Source: Mesomycoplasma ovipneumoniae
GTDB taxonomy: Bacteria > Bacillota_I > Bacilli_A > Mycoplasmatales > Metamycoplasmataceae
Direction: 5' to 3'
Length of the DNA stretch: 64,000 bases
Assembly: GCF_030012565.1 (NCBI RefSeq)
Contig: NZ_CP124621.1
Coordinates: 558,001-622,000, forward strand
Shown piece by piece: positions 6,761 to 21,500 of this stretch (positions are counted from its first letter, which is position 1; each line of letters opens with the position of its first letter). Made by a program: the position numbers and the translations under genes. The notes beneath the pieces were generated by a model, which was given only the letters and a program-made list of their open reading frames with translations, was not told where the DNA came from and ran no database searches.

Positions 6761-9700
6761 TTATTCAGGTAATTCAGGTGGTCAAAACGGACCTAGCATA
6801 TCATAGTAATTAATTGGGTCGTATAATAAAGGTTTTCCATCATGACTAGTAATAGAGACTATTCAAGAAGATTTGTGTGCTAGGTTTTCAAAGTCTGGGG
6901 CGTTAAATTGTTGTTGATTATAATTTCAAGTAAGACTAACTTTTGATAAATCGGGTTTATCTCTGTCATGGTCTTTATTTTTTACATATAAGATGTTTCA
7001 AGTCCCACCGTTATATCCAGTAAAACCACCGACAAGTCCAGTTTGTATTCTAAGGTTTTTGGTATCGAAATTATAACCAGTACTTGTATTCCGATTATTT
7101 GTTAGTTTAGGGATTGCTCTATTTAAAAAGAAAATATCATTAAGTTGCAGATCATTTGTTGTTCATTCAACCGAAGGTGCAGATCAAAATACTTTTGAAA
7201 TGTCTTTTGGAAATTTATTAATTCGGGGAATTGCATGAGTATCATCAAAACTATCACCTCATTGTCTGTTCCATCTTCTTCGATAGTCCGAACCTTGAGT
7301 TACTATCGATAAAGCATCATGAGGTGCAGCAGTACTTGCATAAGGCATTATATGCCCAGGGGTAGCATAAGGAGAATTAAGCACAAATGAATAAGTCGAA
7401 GCTGGACTAGTTATATCAGGATTTTTAAATTGTAGTGAAATTGGCAAATTAACAACTCTCCCCGCTGGATATCATAGCGGCTTTGCATTTGCAAACTTTG
7501 CAGGCAGTTGGAAAGTTCCTAAATTAGTATTAATTCTTCAATAAAGAGTCACATATTTTATCCCAAAGCCAGCATCGGTTTTTGTCCTAATTGCAACTGG
7601 CTCTTCAGGAACTTCAATATCTTGGACTGGTTGGCCAGTATTCCAACTCGGGCTATTAAAAATTTGACTATCAGGGGTACCAATTTGCCTACTGCTAACT
7701 GAATGTCCAAATTGTTTATTAATAATAACTTTTAGCCAGTCTTGTTCATCATAAGGTGTTAAATGCGGGAATTCACCAAAAGGATTGTAGTCTTTTCCAG
7801 TTTTTTGGATCAAATCAAGTGGATCGTAAATTGCATAACTAAAGCCAATTAGCCCTGGATTCATATAATCAACATTAGTTGGGGTAACAATAGCAGCACT
7901 AGACTGAAGTCTAAATGTTATTGATTGAGGCTTAGCAGTGGTAGATTGACCGGTTGTACCAATCTGACTACTTTGAGTGCCATTACCACTTCCTGTAGTT
8001 TGATCTTCTTTGCTAGGATCAAATTGATAGTTATTTGTATCCTTCATTGTGACTTTAATTTGAGCACCAACAATTGATTTTAAAGTTTTTGGCTGCAACT
8101 TAAATGTTGCTGTTAGTCTTTGAGGATCTCATTTTAAGTCTGATAAGACAACATCATTATTAAAATGACCTTTTTGTTGTTGTTGGTAATTACTTGCCGT
8201 TGATAAATCTTTTTCAACTGGATTTTGGTTTGCTACATTGGTATTACCGTGAGTTCTATGAGGGATTAACTCAGCCTTAAGATTTTGTTTTAGCCATTTC
8301 ATAGTTATTGCAGTTCCGGCTTGCTCGTTAAATTTAACGTAGACTTGCTCACCTTCATAATAATCATATCTTAGCGGGTGAGATCAAGCTGATTCCAGAC
8401 TAACAGGAACATTAAGCGGAGCAAAGTAAATGTCGTTGAATTTTGATCCGCTTTTAGAAGCACTTTTAACCGGCAAGCCATCAACATCTTTAAGATATTT
8501 TAGTAGTTGCTCGTCATGTTGTAAGTTTTCAATTTTATGACTTTCTTTAATTGCTGAATCATAAGGAATAATTTCGGTTACTTGATAAATTGCTCCTGGT
8601 TCAAGATTTGCAATATTAAAAGTTAAAGTTTGGGTTTTTGGATCAATTAAAACTGGGTTTGAATTTGAATCAATTGTTAAATCATTACCAATAGGAGGAA
8701 AGACTTTTTTGTATGATACTATAAAAGGAACATCGGCAATTGAATCAGCTTGCTTTGGATCTTTTAGTTTTACACTAAGATTTACAGTTGTCGTTGAAAT
8801 TGCCTTTAGGCTTACTGCATCGCTATCAGCTAAATTTAATTTTTTAGCTGTTGTTCGAAACTCTCGCAGATCTTTTTTTGCCCCTGAGGCAATTTCGGGA
8901 GCAAATGCAACAGTTAAATCTTGGGCAAGTTGGTTAACATTTGAAGCAGTAGCTCCTCCAGCTCCTCCAGCTCCTGCAGTACCTCCACCATTTCTTTGTA
9001 ATGTTAGAGTTATATTATTATACTCAGTAAATTGATTTAAAGAAGAAACTTTAAAGGTAATTTTATTTTCAGCAGGAGGGACGGAATTTTGTTGAGTTCC
9101 GTCTTTGGTGGTGTTGTTAGCTCCACCAGATCCAGCAGGTTGTGGCGGTTGAGCTGGTGTAGTAGGATTCTTCTCAGTAACAGTAAATTTAGGACTGAAG
9201 CCAGCATCTTGGAGATCTTTAGTTCAACCTTCAAGTTCGATTGTAGCATCATTATCATTAATTTCTGTTTTAACAATATTTGTTATTAAAGGTTGAGTAA
9301 TAAAATCAAGAATAACTTGGTTTCTTGAGGTGCTTGAAGAACTTGAGGAGCTTGTAGAAGAACCTGAACCACCAGTAGCAAATTTTCAACCTTGAGTTAA
9401 ATTAGGATTTGGATCTTTTTGAGACTCATCAACTTTAAGATCAACAGTTTTTGATGTCAAGGCATTAATTTTGTATTTTCTTCCAGGCTCAAGGATATTT
9501 AAGAATTTAAAGGTAGCTTGTAGTTTATCCTGTCCGCCACTTCCTGTAGTAATAGTAGTTGTTGCACCAATTGATTGGGATTTATCACCTTTTTCAAGAT
9601 ACAAGGTAACAAGATCGTCTTTTAAGAAAGCATCATTTTGGTCAAATTCTAGCGTAATTGTTGCTGAATCGGTTGTTACGTCTTTAATTTCGGTTTTAAT

Positions 9701-12700
9701 TAATCTAGTATTTTCAGCTGTTGAGTAAAACTTACGTTGTAAGGCACTTTCTTGGTTAATTGGGGTGTCGAAGGTGATAGGGGTTCCAGACCTAGTTGAT
9801 TTATCTTTAATTGATTCAATAATATATTGTTTTGCTTTTTTGAGGCCAGAATTAATTTCAAATTGTAATGTTGAAGTAATCTGCCCTGCTTGTGCAGTTA
9901 ATCGTTTTGTGGTAGTTACTCTTTTATCGCTTTGTGTTCAAGAACTAGGAATGTATTTATTTCCAAATTGTTCGTCAATTTTGGCGTTTAATTCAAGATT
10001 TTTATTATTTAACTCACCATTGTTGTTGTAAAATTCAACATCAACATTAGTTTGACCTTCAGAAACAGACTCATATTTAATTGCCTTAATTGCATTTTTA
10101 GTTTTTAAGTCAATAGTTGCATTAACTGGCGGAGTTACTTTTAATTTTTGTGGCAAGCGAACGGCGTAACTATTCTGAACCCCTTCTTTTAGATTAAATA
10201 TATAATTTTTAATTGTATATTTATCTCCAGGAATAAGACCTTTGGCTTCAAGAACAATTCGTCTTATAGTACGGCCACTTGTAGTTACACTTGATTCAGC
10301 TATCAGTTTTGATTCAGTATAAAAGATTTTTCTTTCAACCGATTCAAGTTCAAGTTGAATATTATATTTATCTTTTAAAAAGGTTCAATCACCACTATCA
10401 AGCTCAATTTGGAAATAACCATTTGTAAGTTCAGCCTGGTTTTTTTGTCTACCGCTAACTGTTATTCTTGAATTTCTTGTCGTTGAACTTGTTACACTTG
10501 TAATTGCTGTTGTTTCAACTGTTGTATTAACAATGGTTTGTCATTTTTCTGCCTCAGAAGTTTCAACTCTTTTGTCAAGAGGTTGCAATTTTTCTTTGTC
10601 AATATAAAGGCTTAATGGTGTCAGGTTTTGTCCTTTAGCCGCAAGACTAATTTCTTCAATTAAGTACCAATTACCTTTTTCAAGCCCGCCTAGTTCAAAT
10701 TCTAAAAAGGTAATTCCAAAATTTTCTTCACTTTCTTGTTGAGCTTGAACTGCTGCACTTGGTTGTCTTTGAGGCACTCTAACTGTAACTGAATCAATAT
10801 TTTCGGTTGAAGATGGATCAGTAGCACTAGCCGTTGTTGGATCTCACCAACCATAGGTATTGTTCTTTCTACGAAGTTTTTTGAACTTAATAATAGCTCG
10901 ATGATTGCTAAAGTCTAATTTTTGTGAGTTTTCAACAGCTAAATTTAGTTTAATGCTTGTTTCACTAGGAACATAAGTCATTTTTGTAATCAGTGGGGCA
11001 GTATTAAAACTAAATGAAGACTGGACACTTGGCTGAGAAGAAAAATTAACCGCAACTGGAGCATTAGGATCAGGAACAATAATTTTAATTTGTTGGGCTT
11101 CATCTTCAAGACCAATTATTGTATATTGTGCTCCTGCATCTAAATTATCAAGATCAAATTCATAGTAATAATGAGCCTGGGCTGGTTGGTTATTTAGTCA
11201 ACCCTGAGAAGTCTGACCTTGAGTTTGCACTAAATTAGCCTGAACAGAAGTTGTTGTCGTATTAGAAATTCCTTGTTTTGAAGATTTATAAACTAATTTT
11301 AGTCTTGTTGATTTTTCCTCAAGCGGTTTGTCTTGACTTGCGAAAAATACTCTAACTTTTGCTTTTTGCCAAGGTTTACCATTTCTTTTATTATCTAATT
11401 GATAAGTAATTCCTAGAGCGGTTGCAGATTCAAAAGTTGTTTTAAATTGTTTTTCTTGGCCAGGAGTTTGTTGACCTGAGTCTTGCTGTGCATTTTCCTG
11501 GATTTTTTGGTCGTCAAATTCAATATTTTGCTGATTTTGAAATTGAGTCTGAGCACCACCAAGGTTAGCTTGAGTTTGGTTTTGAGCTTGATCAAAAACT
11601 AATGAAGTAATGCTATAGTCAGTATTTTTATCAAGATTTTTTAATTGGAAGACAACTTTTGAAGTTTTTTCAATTTGATCAGCAATAATTGTGCCTGCTT
11701 CTTCCATTGTTTGGTTAGTACCATATGTAAAAGTTCCTTTTACAGCTTTACCAATAAATGAACCATTTGGATCTTCGATTACTAGTTCAATTGTTGCACT
11801 TGTTTCTGAAATTGCTTTTTTACGGATTGCAATTATTTTTGTATTTGTATAAAAACTACGTTTTGCAATAGTAACTGATTCTTTAATTGCAATTGGTGGA
11901 ACTTCTAAGTTTGGTAACAAAGAAGAAGAAGAAGAAGAAGAGTCTTTTTGCTGATCATTAAGAAAATCAAGTGATTCAACAACATATTTTCCTGGTTCAT
12001 TAATATTATTAATTGTTACTTCAACAGTTGGCTCTGGAGCACTTGTATTTACTTTTGATTTAAAATCATTAAAATTGTCTTTGTTAATTTCAACACTTTG
12101 TCCTAAACCTTTTGGACTTTTATAGTTGACTTTGATTTTTTGGTGTGTTTCAAGAAAGGCTTTGAATTTTGGATCAAATTTAATTGTTAGTTTTGCATTA
12201 TTTTGACTAAAATCAGGTTCAATGTCAATTGACTTTACATCAACTTTAGCTGGATAAGTTAAAAATGCCCGTTTTTCTTCAGCCTGAGGTGAGAAATTGA
12301 AGAGTCCTGAATTTTCGTTAGATTCGGTCTTATCTAAAGCATTATCAGTATCGCCATTTGTATCGTAAGCAATTTTTGTTATGTAATATTGAGCAAAAGG
12401 ATCTAATCCGGTTAGCGTAAATTTGAATGTTGTACTGTCTTGAATTGGCTCGTCTGCTGATTGTTTAGCTTGACCACTTGTTGCAGAAGTTTTTTGTAGC
12501 TCTGCTAATACATCCCGGATTGAGTCTTTTGCCTCATTACCATCGACAACTTTTTTAAACTGAATTTTTGCTTTTATTGATTTTTGACCGGCTTGAATGT
12601 GTTTAAATACATCTCCAGTATCTTTAAGATTTAAAATAAAATCATAATTTTCAGGGTTTGTATCATTACGGAACTGTAAAATTGAATTAACAATTGGTAA

Positions 12701-15700
12701 GGTAGCAAATTTTTTGGTTTCTTCAGTTACTTTTGTATCAAAAACAAAATTTAATGGTTTGGCAGAAGTTGTGCTTCGGCGACGTCTTGAGGACTGAGCT
12801 GCACCTGCTTGTTTTATTCCTAAAACACGAAATCCGGTACCTTTTTCAAGGCCTGTTAGTTCAGCTTTAAATTTAACATTAGCTTGGTCAGCGGCATCAA
12901 GAGTCAATGGAGCAGTTTTTTCAATAGTTGAACCTGTTTGGTAATAAACTAATTCTAACTTATCTTTATAGTCAACATGTTTTAAATACTCATCAGTTTT
13001 ATCAAAAGTTAAAGTAATTGTTGCACTATCAACTTTTTTGTCATCAATATCAATGCTTACAATTTTTGCCGATTCAGGTCTAATGGTAAATTGACCACCA
13101 AATTCAACTTGTCCATTTCCAGCAACATTTCCTTCTATTTGTGTTTTTGTCCCTGGATCACTAAGTTTAATTGCAAAATCTGAAAAAACTTGATTTGAAC
13201 TTGGATTAGTTTTTGTAGTTGGATCAACTTCGATCCGAGTTGCTTGAACCCCGGAAATTGTTTGCTGTGTTTTATCTATATCAGCTCAAGTTAGACTAAA
13301 TAGTTTATAAATAGCATTTTTTTCTAAGTCTTCAAATTCAAAACTAAATTTAGAGTTTTTAATTTTTGCTTTTTTTGTAACATTATAAACTGTTTGCTGT
13401 TGAAGGTCTTCACCTTTTGCATCAACAACTTTTTGTAAAGTTGCTTCAACATCACGACCTTCAAATCCACCATTTGTGATATTTCTTCCGGCAAGTGGGT
13501 CTCTAATTGTAAAGCTAGCAAGATATTTTGTTTCAGAAATTTTATCAATTGAATAGGCAATTACTTCAGGTTTAGTTGCAAAATAAAGTTTTGATAAAAC
13601 TTCAGGAGTTGTGGTAGCTTGATTTTGGGCTCCTTGGGCTGACTGAGGATCGCTAAATTTGAAAGTTTTTAGTCTTTTTGGTCCACCTTCAACTTCAGGA
13701 GTAATATCTTCTACTTTTGTAAGAACATATAAATTTCCAGGGTTAACTGAATTAAGACTAAGGTCAATAGTTGGCTTTGTGCCTTGACCTTGACTGGTTC
13801 CAAATTCTTGTTCGGTAGTTACTTGCTGACCAGTTTGACTATCTTGGAAAGTAAATTGAAGTTTTCTTTTTGTATTAGCACTACTTTGGTATAAAAATTG
13901 CTCATTTTGGGCAAAACTAACTGTAACATTAGCACTTGTATTATCAGATTTATAACTAATATCAGTAATTGTTGCTGATTCAGCATCAAGTACAAATTCT
14001 TTAGTTACTTTTTGATCTGGTTGGGTACCTGGTTGGGTAGGTTGGGTGCCTGGTTGGGTAGTAGCAGTAGTAGCACCGTCAAAGCCATCAACGGCTTCTC
14101 CGCCTTGAATTTGGTCAGGTTGAGGTTGGGTTGGCAAGCTGTCAAGAACTTTTAGCTCTTCAATTTCATATTGGCCAGCTTTTTCTAAACCACTAATGTC
14201 AAAAACGGCATTTCCGTTAATTATTTCAGCACTATAAACAGTTGGAATTTTAGGTTGAGGAGTTTGGTTACCTTTTGATTTAATTTTAATTTGTAAAAAT
14301 TTATTATTTCAATTAGCACCATTGTCATTTAATTTAACATTAATTTGAACAGAAGTCTCAGAAGTTGAAATTGGCTTAATTTGGGCTAAACTTGGTCTTG
14401 GTGAGAAAAATTGTTTTTCAAAACCAGCCTGAGTATTTGGTGAGTTATCAAATTCAAATTTAAATTCTTGTTTTTTTAGATCAAGTTCATTTCGTACTTG
14501 GGTAGAGTCTTCTTTTAGTTTAATATTTTCAATTTCGTATTTATCTCCAGGAGATAAATTGCTTAAATTAAAGGTAATTGTTTTGGCTGATGTATCGACA
14601 GTTGCTTCAACTTGTTCAGTTTGGCTTGCTTGGGTTGATAAATTTTTATAGCTAAGCTCAATTTGTTTTCGGCCTAAATAGTCATCAATATTGTCAAGAG
14701 TAAGTTTAACATTTAAAGAGGTTGTCTGGATTGACTCAGTTTCAATTTTGACAATTTTTGCAGTCTTAGCTGTTGTAACAAATGATTTTTTAGCTTCTAA
14801 ATCTGTATCAGTTTCAAGTAGTTCAATTTCTTCTTCTTGGATTGCGCTTTGGGAGTCAACATTAACTAAAACTGGATCTAAACTACGCTTAGAACGTCTT
14901 GAAGCAAAAGTCTGAACACCAGAATTAGCAGCGGGAGTAGTTTCTTTTTCAAATTTAACTGATTTAATTTTATATTTTGTTGCCTTTTCTAAATTTAAAA
15001 AGGTAAAATCATAAATTCCATTAAGGCTAGTCCCACTTAAGGTTAAATTATTACCTTGACCTTGAGGTTGACCTTGAGTTTGAGCTCCGTCAATTTTTTC
15101 TAACTCAACAATTAATTTTTTACCGGCAGTATATCTTCCATCATCTTTGAGTTCAAGTCTGAGACGGGCTTGGGTTTCAACTTCAGTATCAAATTCAATT
15201 TTTTTAATTACCGCTGCGGTTGCAATTATTTGGTCTTTATAAAAATCAAGATCATCTAAATAAATATCAACTTTTGGGGTGCTTTGTTGAGTAGCACCGT
15301 CTTGGACTTGTTCAAAGCCAAGAATTACATATTGTTGACCGTTTTCAAGACCTGTAAGTTCAAAAGTTGTTTTTTGGCTGGCAACATCAGTTTTTGCTTC
15401 AACAATTTGTTCTTGTTGCTCGCCACCATATTTTTTAAAGCGAACTTTGAGTTTGTTTTTGTTAAGAAAATCATCAAGCTTTTCGGTGTTAGTTGCCTGA
15501 GCATTTTGGTGATTTGGGATAAAATCTTTTCCAAATTCAATTTCAAATTGAGCTGTGTTTTTAGTTCGATTTGTTAGCTGAATTTTTGTAACATTAGCAG
15601 TTTTTGGAATAGTTTCAAATTGACTTTTCTCGGTTGAGTCAAGCAGTTTATCTTTAAAAGGAATTAAAATTGCGGTTGTATTGGTGTCGGCAAATTGAGC

Positions 15701-18523
15701 AAGGGAACGGCGAACTCGGGCATTGGCTTGGACAGGAGCAGTAGCTGGCGAAGTTGTTGCACCTTCAAGTTCGAGTGAGTTTTTGTCTATTTCATAAAGA
15801 CCTTGTTTGTATAGGTCGGTAATATCAAATAAAATACGGGCACTATTTACTTTAGCACTAATTTTTCCTTCTTTAAAGTTAGCATTTGTTGCTAAATTCT
15901 CATCGCCATTTTTTGCTTTTAGACGGTATTTAAGTGTTGCGGTCTTACCATTATAAACACCTTTTGCATCAGCTAAAATGAAAGTAGCAATTACACGCTG
16001 CTCGTAAGAATTATCATACCCTACTTCAATAATTGCACTCTGAGTGAAAAATGAAGACTGACTTGAGTCAAATTTGTGATCAGCATCGCCAAATAAAATA
16101 TTTCTTTCAGTAAGTACTCTATTTGTATCTTGAGTGTTTAGTTCAACTTCTTTTGTAAGAACAATCGAATTAATATTGTATTTTGAACCAATTTCAAGAT
16201 CACTTAGTTCAAAAGTTAAAGAATTATCAGGGTTTTGGCTATTAGTAGTCTGATTTGCAAAAGCTGATAAGAGTTGTGATGAGCCAGCAAGAGAATAGTA
16301 AATTTTTACTTTGTCATTTCCAATTGCCTTAATTGTCTCAGGACTAAAAGTTACTTTTAATTTGGCGGTTGTTTGTTGCTCATCGAGATTTTCAATTTTA
16401 GTTAAAACCAGAGGAGCATGAACACCAAATATTTTCTGAGCCGGAGTTATTGTTTTTGAAACGCCTAGAATATCGGAGTCACCTTTTGATGACTTATAGT
16501 CTTCAACTTCGATTTTTTCAATTAAGTAGTTTTGTCCTTTTGCTAGTGAATTGACTTCTAAATTGGCAATTATTGAATTATTTTCAATAATTGCATCAAT
16601 AGTCTTAGAAGTCCCGCCAGGTATTAGTTCTTTATAAGTTATTTTTGCTTTTTTTAGTGACTCTAGGATATTTTTAAAGGCAATATTAAGCTCAACTGCA
16701 GTGTCAGATTTGGTTGTATAAGTAATTGAACTAACAGCCGGACGGGTAGTCCAGGTTAGTTTATTTGTACTAATATTAGGACCAAAATTTAAAAATAATT
16801 TATTAACAAATTCGTTTGCAGAATCAGCAATTCCGACTGAGTCAATTAAATAATTAGTTCCGGGCTCAAGGTTAATTAAATCCCAACTAAGAACCAATTT
16901 ATTACCATTAATACTAAAAGCTTGTGCTTGAGATTTAATTAAATTACTTGATCCAGCCACTTTAAAGTATAGAGTTGCAATTTTATCTTTAATAAAATCA
17001 TCAACTGAATCAAGAATCATGCTAATGCGACTTTGATCTTCGCTAATTCGGTCAACAACAACTGATTCAACCATTGCACTTGTTGCATTAGTAAAGAACT
17101 TTTTCTGTTTTTGGTCAAAATTTTGGGCAAAGAAAATTTGACTAGTCTGAGGCTGACCGTTTTCGTCAAAATTTGTGGCATTTTCAACAATTTCAAGTGA
17201 TGAAATTGTAAAGTGTTTTTCTTTTGGTAAATTTTTTGCCAAAGAAAATAGTTTGTTTCCAACAACTTGGGCTGAACTTGATAGCATTTTAGTTGGCTGG
17301 TCATCAGCGAAGAAATTAATTTTTACTTCTTTACCATTTAACATTAATGACTGGTCATTAAATTTAATATCAAAACTTGAGGTATTATTTGCATCAACAA
17401 AAGTTCTAATTCGGGCAATTTCGGGTGCTGAAATAAATGAAAGATTATTATTTGTTGAAATTGCCAAGGAGCCAGAGTTATTCCAAATTCGTGAAATTCA
17501 GAATTTGGTTCCACCAGGAATTTGTTTTAAATCTAAATTAGCAAAAACCTTATTGTTTTGGACTACTAAGCTAACATCATTTGCAACGCCAAATTGGAAA
17601 TTATCTAGTTCGTCTTTGTAATAATATTCTAAATTAATTTTTTCATTTGGATTAATTTTAATATTTTTGTTTTCAAAAGCCAAAGAAATCTCAAGCAAAG
17701 CTGAATTTAGACCGTAGGCTTTTTGGCTAAGATTTAAAATTTTACCAGCAATTGGGCTTGGGGCAAAATAACGATTAGCCAAAGGCGAAATTGCCAAATC
17801 AAAAAGCTGATCAGGATCATCAAAGTAATATTTTGTGCCAACAATTTCGTATTTTTGGTTGCGATCTAAATTTCTGAGCACAAAACTAGCTTGTTTTTGG
17901 TCATTTTTGGCAACAAGTTGTCCTTTTGCTTCTTGAATTTTATTTGAACCAATTTCTTTGTAGTACAAAATTAAATTAGCTGAATCAAGTAAATTTTGTG
18001 AGTCAAATAAATCAAGATCTAAAATTGTATCATTTTCAATATCATAATGACTAAATTTTTCAACTTGATTTTTTGTTGAAAAAAACTGCGATGTTTTTGA
18101 AAAACTAAAATAATAACGCGGATTATTTGGGGCTACAAGTTGTAATTCATAAATTGAACCACCAAGCAAATTATCGGCATAAGTATGAAAAGTGTCAGTT
18201 TTTGGGTCATACTCGACTTTAGTTTTAACACTATAACGTGATTTTTGACTAATATAAACAAGTTCTAAATCAGCTTTTTTTGCTCAGTCAGTATCTTGTT
18301 TTGTTTTACCTTGGAGTTTAAAACTAAAATCACCTGAATTAGGACTTACATTGTCAGCAACAAAATTTTGGACATAGATTGTTTTTGGAGTAATTACTTT
18401 GGCAAGATAAGGCGAGAGCGAAACAATAGCACCGGTTAAAAAACCGCTGCTTGCAAGTAATTTTTTACTAAGATGGTTGTTAATTGTTTTATTGTTTTGG
18501 TATTCTTGATTTGCTTTTTTCAT
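6761..18523 (-). CDS. Giant repeat-built surface protein, operon A second gene (3,920 aa)
   Basis: The frame from ATG 18523 to TAA 6761 is continuous once TGA is read as Trp. The N-terminus is basic with a hydrophobic segment at ~22-45 and no lipobox, so it is probably a membrane-anchored exported protein. Most of the chain is a string of ~100-130-residue beta-sandwich-like modules. Each has a 'SA-x-L-x-I-x-F' strand and a closing 'L-x-x-L-x-x-G-x-x-Y-x-I' strand, reminiscent of fibronectin-III or mycoplasma DUF1410 repeats (family assignment not verified). The last ~350 residues form a different Trp/Tyr-rich domain ending PPELPE. Processing-type sites RVRR|S (after 939), RSKR|S (after 1213) and RRRR|S (after 1916) lie beside Ala/Ser/Thr/Gln-rich linkers. 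Ribosome-binding site AGGAGA; 42 bp after the first giant gene, so cotranscribed. It is likely an adhesin or surface scaffold, but this is inference. Confidence 0.88.
11921..11942. repeat. Trinucleotide repeat encoding poly-Ser linker
   Basis: About seven AGA/GAA triplets encode a Ser run in a linker of the second giant protein. The run is missing at the same place in the duplicate gene (near 43630), so its length varies without breaking the frame. Confidence 0.7.
14012..14060. repeat. Short tandem repeat encoding a Gly-Thr-Gln-Pro linker
   Basis: Imperfect repeats of CCTGGTTGGGTA encode T-Q-P-G-T-Q-P units. The duplicate gene has only a short G-Q-P stretch here (near 45720), indicating slippage in an interdomain linker. 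Confidence 0.65.
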
Positions 18524-18565
18524 AATTATCTCCTTTAATTGGTTGAAATAAATTAGTTGTTTAAA

Positions 18566-21500
18566 TTAATAAGTAATTCTAAGTCAGGCTTTATCATGTG
18601 ATACCCATGGGACAAAATAAGGATTTTCAGCATCAACTTGGAGTCCATCATATCCTTTTATTGGGAAGAGGTATTTGTGGACTGGTTGTCCATTACCAGG
18701 GTTAAAGTTTTTATACTGTTGATTTTCAACATATTGATTCTGACCAACATCTTGCCTTAACGCGGGATTGAGGGTAAAGTTTGGTGGTAAATAAGGGAAA
18801 ACTAGTAGACCCATGAAATTTAAATTTGCCCCGGCTTTTGGAAGTTCTTCTTCGGATCAATTAGGTGGAGCTAAATTTATATAAAGAGTCTGGTCATTAA
18901 CGTTAATATCATCTTGTAATTTGATAGGAACCCCGTTTTTATTTCCAAACAAATAGATTTTACCTGCTTGATCGACAAAAGCCGCATAAGAAACTGTTGG
19001 TAAGATTTCCTGGAGTTTGACACCAAAGCCGATTCTGTTCTCTGGGTTGTTAAATTGAATTCTTAGAAATTTTGCGGCTGGGTCGTATGTAGCAGATTTT
19101 ATACCAAAAGGATGACGAGTTTGTTTTTTAAAAAGATCATCTAAATAATTTTCTATGTTACGATGAGCATAAGGTATTCCGTAAATTTGATCGGCTATAT
19201 TTTGATTAGCCATACCTGGATTATTGCCTTGTCCAGTAACAAGAGTTCTTACAGGTCCAGTTGGGCCGATAAAAAAAGTTTTATCATGGTTTAAGGTTCC
19301 AAAATCCCTATGTATTTTTTCAAAAAGCGATCTAGTGAAGGCGTCAATAATTAGTCCTTGTTGTGTATTTTTATCAAATTGTCTAACTTCTGAACCATGC
19401 CAAACATTTCCGGATGGATTTGCCCAAAAATTACCTCAGTATGGGTCTTCTTTTTGGATTATTGGCGAAGTCATAAATGTAAGATTTACATTGGGCGAGA
19501 AAACAGGTATTAATGGTTCGTAATCATTGTGTTGATTTTCTGGTTTTCATAGATCATTTGGGTTTAATAATTTTGGATAAATACTAATAATTTTTTTAGC
19601 AAAGGCTTGAGGATTTGTCCAATGATAAGTGATTATTAAACCAATTTTTGTTATTTTATCTTTAACTTCAACTTTCGCTAGTCTAATAGCATAAAATTTA
19701 TCATTAACGGTGTTTATTTTTGGTTGTTGCCTTGGTTCTAAAGTTTTAGGGATCTTTTGGGTTAGCTCAATATATTCTTTATTTGGAGTAGTTAAGAGAC
19801 TAGCAAATGGATTGGAAAGATCGTAGTCATAACCTTTTACATCAAAATCAAGACTATAAATAATACCTGAATCTTGCCTAAAACTATTATAATTGGTGGT
19901 ACGGCTTACTCCAGCATCATTCGATCCATCAACTCCATATAAAGCTTGTCGTTGTGGTGTTGATTGATCTCGAATTAAGGTTGATTGAAGATTGAAAAAA
20001 ATATTACTTGATAAATCAACTCAATTACCTAAACCATTTACACCTGTAATTTGAGCTTTACTAAATTTATTCCTTAATGGTGCCAAAAGATTTTTTGGAT
20101 CTTCAAATTCCATTTCAATGTAAGCACCAATTTGGTTCAGTGGCTTAATTTCAGATTTTTTCAATAATATTCTGTTTGTATATTTGGCAAAATCATCAAG
20201 TTCGATTGTTTGAATTCTTGACACAATACTATTTTGAGCAGAAAAAGTACCACCAGAACCAACATAAGCTGGTCTATTTCTATTACGGTTTGTTGTCTGA
20301 TTAGTATTAATATTAGTTATAAGTTTTGAAAACTCTGATGCTTCACGGGTTTCATTGTCTTTGAAGTATTTATACTGAATAGCAACACGCATCTTGTAAT
20401 ATATTAGCCAAGATGCATCACCTTTAAGAGTAAAAGCAAAATAACGACGATGAGGGTTTGGGTTTGTTAAGTGTGGACTGGATTTAAATACATCTGATTT
20501 ATATTTTGTTAAAACTTGAATTCTATCGAGTTGTGCCCTGTGTTGTCTTAATCTTTCTAAACGTTGGGCAATAGCTTCTTTTATTTCGGCACCTTGTCTT
20601 TGAAGCTCAGCTTCATAATTTCTCTTATTACCACTAGTTGCAAGTTCTTTTATCAAATCAATCCGAATTTGATCTTGTTGGTCAAAGTTTTTTATTTCGT
20701 TTTCTATTGTTTGAATTTGTTTGTCAACTTCAGCTTGCTGAATTAAAAGTCGTTGTAGTTCAGGACCTTCTTCATACTCAGTTGGTGGACCAGCTAGTTC
20801 ACGTGGATTATATAATTCAATAAAGGAATCTGTAAAATTTGGTTCATATTTTGCCACTTGTATTCAACTTGAGGCATCAGTAGGATTATTCCCTTTATCT
20901 TTATCCTCACTCCCCTCAAGAATTAATTTCCAATCTTTAATTGATGCCTCATCAATTGCCCGATAAGGATCATCAAAAGCAAAGTAAATAGTTTGTTCAA
21001 AAGTGTCTTCTTTTCCTGAATGATTATAGAAATTAGTAATTCCGGCCTTTACTAATGGAGGTTGAGCTAACTGAGTTGTAAACTCAAGATTATTAGTATT
21101 AGGGAGGGTAGTAGTTTGGGCATCATCAAGATTTAAAGTAATTTGACTTGAAACATCAGCATCAACTGTTTTAATTTGACTAATTTTATAAGTTGTTGAA
21201 GGATAAAGATTTTGATCATTAGCATCAGTAACTTCTTTATTATTTAGACTTGCAACAAGCGCTTTTTTGCTGCTATCGTATGTAACATTAAATTCGTATT
21301 CTTTTTCGGCTGCATTATCGCCTGTTGTTAGTTCTTTACCTGCAGGGTCAAGTGCTTTAAATTTAACTTTAATTCTTTTATTATTTAGTGATCACATTGA
21401 AACTGGATCTAAATTTAGAGTTAAATTTTCAGGTGCATATTCAGGTTTAGGAGTAGTACCTGTGCTATTATAATTTCTAGGCGCTTGGGTTAAAATAATT

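Noticed and set aside
17175-17621. Plus-strand ORFs inside the giant genes (for example here and at 26187-26690, 48859-49305, 58019-58543)
   Set aside because: They are antisense shadows: Ser/Phe/Val-rich translations, no ribosome-binding site, and duplicated simply because the sense genes are duplicated.
7259-18523. Apparent string of separate or frameshifted genes on the minus strand
   Set aside because: Every break between the fragments is TGA in the same frame; total lengths are exact multiples of three with no TAA or TAG in the joints I read, so each giant gene is intact under table 4.
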